Source: Hydromicrobium sp964517765 (lineage in GTDB: Bacteria > Actinomycetota > Humimicrobiia > Humimicrobiales > Humimicrobiaceae). From it: 58,953 bases of DNA. The stretch lies in NCBI GenBank assembly GCA_964517765.1, contig CAZFEN010000007.1, forward strand, positions 1-58,953, given 5' to 3'. Below are positions 53,223 to 58,953 of this stretch, one piece after another; the stretch's first letter is position 1, and every line of letters begins with the position of its first letter. A program made the translations under genes and the position numbers. Under the pieces are notes generated by a model. That model ran no database searches and was not told the DNA's origin. It saw only the letters and a program-made list of their open reading frames with translations.

Positions 53223-54800
53223 CTAATCTTTTATCTCCATTTCAATGTCGTTACAATCAATGTAACTGCCATTACGGGTCGCCCTGAATTTTATGATAGA
53301 TTTTCCGGAACTTATGCCTTTAAGTTTTACAATCAGGTTTATTTCATCCTCTCCTTTTATAAAATATGAATCGTTTACCCACATATATGCACCTTCGCTA
53401 ATGCCGGGGAACCGGTTAAAATATCCTGCGGGATTGACTCCTGCAAACTCAATATTATCCGGAAGTTTCAGTTCAAGCGAATCAATTTTAACGTTCTCCT
53501 TGTTGGTATTTTTTATAATATATTCCACAGTAAATTCTTCATCAATTTCTCTTACGCATTCATCAATCATATATTTAATTATGACGCTCCTGTCCAGTTT
53601 TAAATAGCTCACATATTGGCTTGGTGGAATATAGCTATTAAATTCAACTCTTTTTATATCATAGAGATTTATTGTTCTCATGTCTTCAATCCCATTCCCG
53701 TACCTTACTGCACCTCTGTAACCTGCATCGGAAATTAATGGCCATTTCATAGGAGAATGATTGTCATATGGCCATGCAAAAAATAAAACTTCGCTTCCGA
53801 GATGAGATTCTATATCATTTTTTGACTGGATCAGTTCGTATAAAAACTCCTCATCTGAAGAAAGCCCCAATCTCACGTGATTTACAGTATGCGATAGAAA
53901 TTCGCATCCATATTCATCCATCTCGATAATTTCAGGCCATATAAGTATTGGCCTTATCGCATTAGTCCTTTTGTTAAAATATGCATTCGTCTTTCTATCA
54001 GCATCTGATTCCCCGATCGCACCTGTAACCAGGAAAACTGTCATCTTATACCCATACTTTTTAAGTATAGGAAAGCCGTTGATGTAAACATCCTGAAACC
54101 CATCATCGGATGTTATAATTACCGGCTTTTCAGGCAGGGCTTTTCCAAAATCTATGTAGTTTAAAAGATCGGTAAATGCAATAGTCTCATAACCGTATTC
54201 TTTTAAAATCCTGCACAAACTATCAAAATGGGCGGTATAGAGTTCAATTTCTTCCAATATATGATCTTCTATTGCGTGCAATCCTATTATCGGAATATAA
54301 TTCCCTTCAAACGGTTTGACTCCATAAACCGTTATACTGTAATCGGGACTAATAAAAGAATCCACTTCATCCGAAGATATTTCCAATCCTAATGAGACCT
54401 GCGTGTCTTCGGTTATATTTTCAATTAAATTTAAACTGGTATCGAAAGAAATTTCTTCCCCTGCATTTAAACTATCTATGGTCCATCCGGTTTTCCCTTC
54501 ACCTAATACAAAAAAATCCGGTAAAATGAGATCTACTTTTATATTTTTTGCCTCTACGTCTCCACTATTTACAATATTTACATTTACTTCCAGACTTTCG
54601 CCCGGATATGTGTAGCCGCCATTTAAGTCTGTGATTTTTATTCCTGATCCCGAAAATGATAGTAATAAATCCCTTTCATTATCCTGGCTGTTTTTGGTAT
54701 ATAAAGAGCAACCTGAAAAAAATATAAAGATAACAGACATAAAAATAAATATTACCACTATATAAATTAATTTATTGGGATTTTTATTCAGAAATTTCAT
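53223..54800 (-). CDS. lipoprotein polysaccharide deacetylase (CE4) with beta-sandwich modules
   Basis: A 525-residue extracellular lipoprotein: lipobox cysteine C31 (FFSGC). A DUF11-like module lies at about 55-155, a NodB/CE4 domain at about 165-395 and a second sandwich at about 420-525. CE4 metal and catalytic residues are visible: D232/D233 in TSDDGFQD and H304/H308 in SHTVNH, followed by WPYDNHSP. It should remove N- or O-acetyl (or formyl) groups from a glycan outside the membrane. The C-terminal 105 residues are about two-thirds identical to the end of the GT-C protein encoded next to it. Confidence 0.88.
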   Translation of the reverse strand: MKFLNKNPNKLIYIVVIFIFMSVIFIFFSGCSLYTKNSQDNERDLLLSFSGSGIKITDLNGGYTYPGESLEVNVNIVNSGDVEAKNIKVDLILPDFFVLGEGKTGWTIDSLNAGEEISFDTSLNLIENITEDTQVSLGLEISSDEVDSFISPDYSITVYGVKPFEGNYIPIIGLHAIEDHILEEIELYTAHFDSLCRILKEYGYETIAFTDLLNYIDFGKALPEKPVIITSDDGFQDVYINGFPILKKYGYKMTVFLVTGAIGESDADRKTNAYFNKRTNAIRPILIWPEIIEMDEYGCEFLSHTVNHVRLGLSSDEEFLYELIQSKNDIESHLGSEVLFFAWPYDNHSPMKWPLISDAGYRGAVRYGNGIEDMRTINLYDIKRVEFNSYIPPSQYVSYLKLDRSVIIKYMIDECVREIDEEFTVEYIIKNTNKENVKIDSLELKLPDNIEFAGVNPAGYFNRFPGISEGAYMWVNDSYFIKGEDEINLIVKLKGISSGKSIIKFRATRNGSYIDCNDIEMEIKD

Positions 54801-54869
54801 AAGAATGTTTTACTTTAGACTTTTTATACTCTGTAAAATAAATGAATTCTCACAAGGATTAAAAATATA

Positions 54870-56765
54870 TTATTTTTTTATCTCCATTTCGATATCATCA
54901 GAGTTGATATAAAAACCACCGGTTGTCGCTCTGAATTTTATAAGAGATGTCCCGGGTCTTATACCTCTCATTTCCAAAATCAGATTTATTACACCCTCTC
55001 CTTCTATAATATACGAATCGCTTACCCACATATATATGCCCTCGCTGATACCGGGATACTGGTCAATATACCCGCTGGGATTAACTTCTATAAGTTCGAT
55101 ATTGTCCGGAAGTTCCAGTGCAAGCGAATTAATTTTGATGTTTTCTTTGTTTTTGTTTTTAATCGTATATTCAACGGTAAATTTTTTTCCAAATTCAATA
55201 TCATGACTATCAATAAAGTAACTAATTTCAGGGATATCAACTTTAAGTTCAATGACTTTAAAGAGTTTTAAAATTTCATTGTATCGCGCCCAATAATAGG
55301 TTCCTCCTATTTGTTCGATATCAAATATGGGCTTAAATATACTTCTGTTACCAACAAAATACACTGCAATGTTATTGTCAAGAGCCTCAATCATATTTGT
55401 AATCGTATAATCGGGATTTGTATGATAAATATATTCTATTTCTTTTTCACCATATTCATACGTGTCCACAAACATTCCCACATTAGCCGCTCTCGCAAGC
55501 ACATATAATCTGGCACCACTTTCCATATTTCCAAACGCCTCATCCCAGAAATTATAGATAGGTAGAGGTTCAGAAAGATCGAGTTCATTATAGTGTTCCA
55601 GAATAAAAGAAAGAGGTAAAAAAATAAAAAACAATAATATGACCGTTACCAAAAAATATTTCAAAAACCTGTCTATTTTTAACATTTCTCTATTTCTTAA
55701 TGATTTATCAAAAAGAAAAACCGCTCCGTTCAGTATCAATAAAAGTCCGAATGCGATATAAAAGGAAATCACGATCATGGGACCCAGCAGATAATTTGGA
55801 TTTGCATGGCCAATATATAAGGGCGGTACTATAAAATTAAAAATTATCAATAAAAATGTACAGATACCGAATTTTTTATTTTTTCTTATTAAAAAGATAA
55901 ATCCTATTACCGCTATAATAATAAGTACGATTCCATAAGTGCCATAAAGTATGTTTAAATAATCTTTTATTACCTTAAAAATCAACGAAAGATCCTTATC
56001 ACCGAAACTTCCACCGTGAATTTCCCCTGTCACTCCCCTTCCTGTCACATAATAAAACAACCTCAGTAAAGTATTTACCTCCCCGAATCCCTGAAGGGAT
56101 CTTATGAGAAGGTAGAAATAAGATAAAAGTGGCAGTATAAAAAAAAGTGCGCTGATAAAAATTGCTTTCAAACTTTTAAAAATCCGTGGATTTATAATAA
56201 TGACATATAAGACAATGGCCGGTACCAGGAAAAAGGTAAGAGGATGATTGGTTAAACTTAAACCCAGACAGAAAAAGAAAAAATAAAGATATTTCCTTGT
56301 TTTATTTTCGGAATAAACAATAGCCGAAAAAATCAAAAAAATCACAAAAAAAGTATTTAATGTATCAAATTCCAATCTATTTGCCACACTCCAGAAAGGT
56401 ACGATGAAAGCAAATATCATAGAACTTATAAAGCTTATAAACTCATTTTTTACCAGCTTGTTAATGGCTAAAAATAAAAATAGAGTGGTAAGGGCACCGA
56501 ATATGGCAGAAAAAAGGTTAAGCCTGTAAGCAATATCACCAATCGGCACATAAGTAAAAAGTTTTAAAAACATTGAAAAGGTCGGATATCCGGTTGGTAC
56601 CATGAGGGTCATTTCGGGAATCTGGTTAGCATACCATCCAGTATCTCCACCGACCAGTTTGGGTTCCAGAGTAAGTATATAAATAATCAGTGGTATCAAA
56701 AAGGAAAATACCGAAAATATTATTATTTTTCTTTTTAATAATATATTTTTTATTTTTTGTAACAT
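54870..56765 (-). CDS. GT-C-type membrane glycosyltransferase (DUF2723-like) with C-terminal beta-sandwich
   Basis: A 631-residue integral membrane protein with about ten or eleven hydrophobic helices up to residue 395. The first extracellular loop holds EPKLVGGDTGWYANQIPEM and PTGYPTFSM, the acidic motif of DUF2723/protein mannosyltransferase-like GT-C enzymes. These use polyprenyl-phosphate sugars on the outer face. Residues 527-631 form a beta-sandwich shared with the neighbouring deacetylase. AAGGAG precedes the ATG. With the SMR pair upstream and the polyprenyl-phosphate glycosyltransferase opposite, transfer of a lipid-linked sugar is the natural inference. Confidence 0.82.
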   Translation of the reverse strand: MLQKIKNILLKRKIIIFSVFSFLIPLIIYILTLEPKLVGGDTGWYANQIPEMTLMVPTGYPTFSMFLKLFTYVPIGDIAYRLNLFSAIFGALTTLFLFLAINKLVKNEFISFISSMIFAFIVPFWSVANRLEFDTLNTFFVIFLIFSAIVYSENKTRKYLYFFFFCLGLSLTNHPLTFFLVPAIVLYVIIINPRIFKSLKAIFISALFFILPLLSYFYLLIRSLQGFGEVNTLLRLFYYVTGRGVTGEIHGGSFGDKDLSLIFKVIKDYLNILYGTYGIVLIIIAVIGFIFLIRKNKKFGICTFLLIIFNFIVPPLYIGHANPNYLLGPMIVISFYIAFGLLLILNGAVFLFDKSLRNREMLKIDRFLKYFLVTVILLFFIFLPLSFILEHYNELDLSEPLPIYNFWDEAFGNMESGARLYVLARAANVGMFVDTYEYGEKEIEYIYHTNPDYTITNMIEALDNNIAVYFVGNRSIFKPIFDIEQIGGTYYWARYNEILKLFKVIELKVDIPEISYFIDSHDIEFGKKFTVEYTIKNKNKENIKINSLALELPDNIELIEVNPSGYIDQYPGISEGIYMWVSDSYIIEGEGVINLILEMRGIRPGTSLIKFRATTGGFYINSDDIEMEIKK

Positions 56766-56802
56766 TTATACTCCTTAAAAATTTATTAATTGCGACAGCA
56801 TT

Positions 56803-57144
56803 TTACAGGTTAAAGATTATAACTCCCGCAATCACCAGGAGATTTCCTATTATTCTCAATTTATCGATATCCTCTTTAAGTATTTTCCAGCAAAAAAACA
56901 TAATAAAAACATAACTCAATGCAGTGAAAGAATAAAAATCTGAAAAATCTATTACCCTCATCGTAATTACAGAAAGAAACGGAACAAGTATAAATAAAAA
57001 TATACTTGCCAGCATGTACTTGTTTTTAAGATTATAAACCAGAGGTTTTTTAAAATCTACTTTAAGAGCTCCTATCTTAAAAATAACCTGCGACAGAGCA
57101 ACAAGGAATTGAATTAGAACGGCCAGAGAAATATAGAGCGCCAT
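56803..57144 (-). CDS. small four-helix EamA/SMR-type membrane protein (ArnE-like)
   Basis: A 113-residue protein with four hydrophobic helices, consistent with half an EamA/DMT transporter. The second helix region reads FSDFYSFTALSYVFIMFF, followed by KILKEDIDKLRIIGN and a last helix. Pairs of such proteins (ArnE/ArnF) flip undecaprenyl-phosphate sugars. Its start is three bases after the preceding gene's stop, so the two are coupled and could form a heterodimer. Confidence 0.78.
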   Translation of the reverse strand: MALYISLAVLIQFLVALSQVIFKIGALKVDFKKPLVYNLKNKYMLASIFLFILVPFLSVITMRVIDFSDFYSFTALSYVFIMFFCWKILKEDIDKLRIIGNLLVIAGVIIFNL

Positions 57145-57147
57145 ATA

Positions 57148-57528
57148 TCAGACACCTTCCAATTTTTTACTTGACATAGTTATAATAAAAACTCCGATTA
57201 CTATTACTACGGAACCTATTATTTTGTTTATAGTAATATCTTCCTGGAATAAAATTTTCCCTAAAAACAGGGAGATAAAGTAATTCAGACTTAAAATAGG
57301 ATATATATATGAAAGCTGGAATTTTCTATTCAAAAAAAACCAGAAAGTAAATTTTAAACCATAAGTTATTATTAGAACGCATAACCAGAAAACAAAAATT
57401 TTTGAAAATTCAAGGTTTACCCCTATATATTTACTGGCTATTACAGTAAATAGATTAATAATGATGGTAAAAACGATTATCAATATATAAAAAAATTTTT
57501 TATTGGAGCTTTCAAATTTCATTTTCAT
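57148..57528 (-). CDS. small four-helix EamA/SMR-type membrane protein (ArnF-like)
   Basis: A 126-residue companion to the gene at 56803. Four hydrophobic helices, with SYIYPILSLNYFISLFLG and KILFQEDITINKIIGS, the typical pattern at the third and fourth helices of EamA/SMR proteins. First gene of the minus-strand run that continues through the GT-C enzyme, the deacetylase and the SGNH hydrolase. Confidence 0.78.
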   Translation of the reverse strand: MKMKFESSNKKFFYILIIVFTIIINLFTVIASKYIGVNLEFSKIFVFWLCVLIITYGLKFTFWFFLNRKFQLSYIYPILSLNYFISLFLGKILFQEDITINKIIGSVVIVIGVFIITMSSKKLEGV

Positions 57529-57606
57529 ATTGCTTTGATAAAACTCAATTTAACTGATATCGTGAAACACATTTTATACTAAAATCAATTAAATATTAAG
57601 TTATTT

Positions 57607-57737
57607 CTACATTTGCAAAAATCGCCTTATAAACGTGTTTGATCCGGCTATTTCTTCAATCGAAACCACCACTACGTCCGGATATAATTCATCAATAAAG
57701 AAGAGCCAATAAAGGTTATAAAAAAAATAAAACCTGT
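57607..57737 (-). pseudogene. coding remnant resembling the C-terminal part of a DUF2723-type protein
   Basis: An open minus-strand stretch ending in TAG (57609-57607) encodes NLYWLFFIDELYPDVVVVS and then GSNTFIRRFLQ. From memory, a WYxxxVExxRPDVxVVNLSLL...WYIxQ pattern is common near the end of the membrane region of DUF2723 proteins. Local base composition is less AT-rich than its flanks. No start or further homology is visible, so it is probably a fragment. Confidence 0.35.
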
Positions 57738-57805
57738 TATTTTTTATACTATAGTTATAAAATTGTTTAAGCTGATTTTAATATTTGCCGTAATTTAAAT
57801 CTTTT

Positions 57806-57838
57806 TTGACAGAAAAAAACAGTGAAAATTAATATAAT
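57806..57838 (+). promoter_or_regulatory. candidate promoter of a leaderless or near-leaderless gene
   Basis: TTGACA at 57806-57811, then TAATAT (57830-57835, 18-base spacer) overlapping a perfect TATAAT (57833-57838, 21-base spacer). The ATG at 57848 lies only about ten bases beyond and has no Shine-Dalgarno, so the transcript would begin at or a few bases before the start codon. Confidence 0.5.
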
Positions 57839-57847
57839 TAAACTGAT

Positions 57848-58807
57848 ATGATAAAAAAATTATTGGTTTTAATTCCTGCATATAATGAGGAAGAAAAAAT
57901 AGGAGAGGTGATCAAAAATATCCCGAAAAAACTTGACCATGTATCCGGAGTACATATTCTTGTTATCGATGACGGTAGTACAGACAATACTGTAAAAACT
58001 GTAAAAGATTCAGGCGCTGCAGTAATAAAAAATTACTTCAACATGGGAGTTGGTTCGGTATTTGGTAAAGGCCTTCAATATGCTCTGGATAAAAATTTCG
58101 ACTCTATGGTCAGTATTGACGGAGATGGACAATTCGATCCTCAAGATATTCCCAAACTTATCAAACCTATTATAGAAAATAATGCCGATTTCGTAACGGC
58201 TTCCAGATTTATTGATAAAAATTATTATCCCAGGATGTCTTTATCAAAGTTCTGGGGAAATAAATTAATGTCGATTTTCATAAGTAAACTGGTTGGTAAA
58301 AAATTCTATGATGTATCATGTGGATTCCGGGCATATTCGCAAAAGACACTCCTTTCTCTAAATCTCCACGGAAGATTTACTTATACTCAAGAAACATTTA
58401 TCGATCTATCATTTAAAAGACTGGAAATTGTTGAAATCCCTATTAAAGTAAAGTATTTTCCTGCAAGAACTTCAAAAATTTCTTCTAACCTTTTTAAATA
58501 TGGAATAAATACCTTAAAAATTATTCTTGAAACTTACAGGGATTACAGACCATTCTCATTCTTTTCTTATATTGCTCTCTTCTTTTTTATAGTAAGTGTC
58601 TTCTTCGGATCGATTTTATTATACACTTATATCTCTATGGGATCATTTCATCCTAATATCTGGTCCGGATTTGTAGGAGGAACTTTTCTTTTTATTTCGA
58701 TAATATTATTTATTGTTGGGATTTTCGCAGATACAATAAAAAGGATCAGGGTCAATCAGGAGAAAATCCTATTTCTTTTAAAGAGAAACGCATTAAAAAA
58801 CAAATGA
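57848..58807 (+). CDS. polyprenyl-phosphate glycosyltransferase (DPM1/ArnC/GtrB-type GT2)
   Basis: A 319-residue GT2 enzyme with LIPAYNEEEKIGEVI, DDGSTDNT (41-48) and the metal-binding DGDGQ (91-95), the signatures of dolichol/undecaprenyl-phosphate sugar synthases. Two transmembrane helices at about 238-262 and 272-294 match the ArnC/GtrB architecture. It should load a sugar from a nucleotide donor onto polyprenyl phosphate on the inner face. The SMR pair encoded divergently could flip the product and the GT-C enzyme use it outside. Confidence 0.88.
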   Translation: MIKKLLVLIPAYNEEEKIGEVIKNIPKKLDHVSGVHILVIDDGSTDNTVKTVKDSGAAVIKNYFNMGVGSVFGKGLQYALDKNFDSMVSIDGDGQFDPQDIPKLIKPIIENNADFVTASRFIDKNYYPRMSLSKFWGNKLMSIFISKLVGKKFYDVSCGFRAYSQKTLLSLNLHGRFTYTQETFIDLSFKRLEIVEIPIKVKYFPARTSKISSNLFKYGINTLKIILETYRDYRPFSFFSYIALFFFIVSVFFGSILLYTYISMGSFHPNIWSGFVGGTFLFISIILFIVGIFADTIKRIRVNQEKILFLLKRNALKNK

Positions 58808-58953
58808 AAAGAATCATTTTTGTAAAAGTTTTATATTATCTTTTTTTTGCGGTTATTTTCTTGCTGGCATTGATTATTTTTTTAGAAATCATAGATTTCA
58901 GTTTTTATAATAACTATCTAAAAGATTTTTTCCAAAAGATACTAAATATCTTC
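58804..58953 (+). CDS. membrane protein, 5' part only (window edge)
   Basis: ATG at 58804 overlaps the stop of the glycosyltransferase by four bases (ATGA), implying co-translation. The 50 visible residues hold one strong hydrophobic helix (about 9-29) with a basic N-terminus, then run off the right edge. Too short to assign a family. Confidence 0.65.
   Translation, partial: MKRIIFVKVLYYLFFAVIFLLALIIFLEIIDFSFYNNYLKDFFQKILNIF

Larger units (their letters stand above)
57529..57847. other. divergent intergenic region with promoter and gene remnant
   Basis: About 320 bases between the SMR-type gene and the plus-strand glycosyltransferase. It holds a candidate plus-strand promoter near 57806-57838 and, on the minus strand, a short coding remnant at 57607-57737. 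Nothing else is seen. Confidence 0.6.

Noticed and set aside
1..58953. CRISPR arrays, insertion sequences, tRNA or rRNA genes
   Set aside because: No regular repeat-spacer pattern, transposase motif, tRNA T-loop signature (apart from the tmRNA) or rRNA stretch was noticed on either strand.

Overview
The window is AT-rich bacterial DNA of 58,953 bases, almost entirely genes, with two 100-base runs of N (31282-31381 and 41095-41194). It reads as a deep-branching, low-GC actinobacterium-like organism. This is inferred from gene order: murI next to rph; prfB-ftsE-ftsX-M23 peptidase-S41 peptidase-smpB-tmRNA; and a sugar-nucleotide/ahcY/comF/hpf/secA block that resembles, from memory, the wbbL-manB-sahH-comF-hpf-secA region of mycobacteria. 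No lineage marker was compared, so the assignment is tentative. TTG start codons are frequent.

1-6800 (minus strand): rph (cut by the window edge), murI, a methyltransferase, a CrtI-like flavoprotein, an alpha/beta hydrolase with a small unknown gene, a RelE/RHH toxin-antitoxin pair with a visible promoter and operator, tmRNA (tag ANNNKLALAA) and smpB. 6784-17400 (minus): the housekeeping division, secretion and translation block (ctpA-type protease, M23 peptidase, ftsX, ftsE, prfB with a +1 programmed frameshift, secA, hpf, csp, comF). 16215-26511 (minus): sugar-nucleotide supply (two NDP-sugar pyrophosphorylases, phosphohexomutase, PGI/PMI, gmd, an rmd-like reductase that seems to start at ATT), with mtnA and ahcY in the same run, and a family 2 glycosyltransferase. 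Together these could make GDP-D-rhamnose and GDP-mannose for surface glycans.

26555-35751 (minus): a MazF/RHH pair, a stretch of gene remnants, a seven-repeat lipoprotein, and a tryptophan operon trpE-D-C-F-B-A without trpG. The operon is preceded by a leader peptide with two Trp codons and alternative hairpins, which is a good case for classical attenuation. An orphan Phd/YefM-like antitoxin lies upstream. 36000-46130 (minus): seven consecutive glycosyltransferases, probably one operon for a surface polysaccharide.

46302-51274: a duplicated two-gene cassette, each copy a plus-strand membrane-anchored beta-propeller protein facing a convergent four-helix membrane protein. 51324-58953: an envelope glycan-modifying locus with an SGNH hydrolase, a lipoprotein polysaccharide deacetylase, a GT-C membrane glycosyltransferase, two small SMR-type membrane proteins and a divergently encoded polyprenyl-phosphate glycosyltransferase. 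As a set these parallel ArnD, ArnT, ArnE/F and ArnC, but in what looks like a Gram-positive-type genome, with extracellular beta-sandwich modules shared between the enzymes. The propeller cassette and the Arn-like set are the best candidates for undescribed systems.
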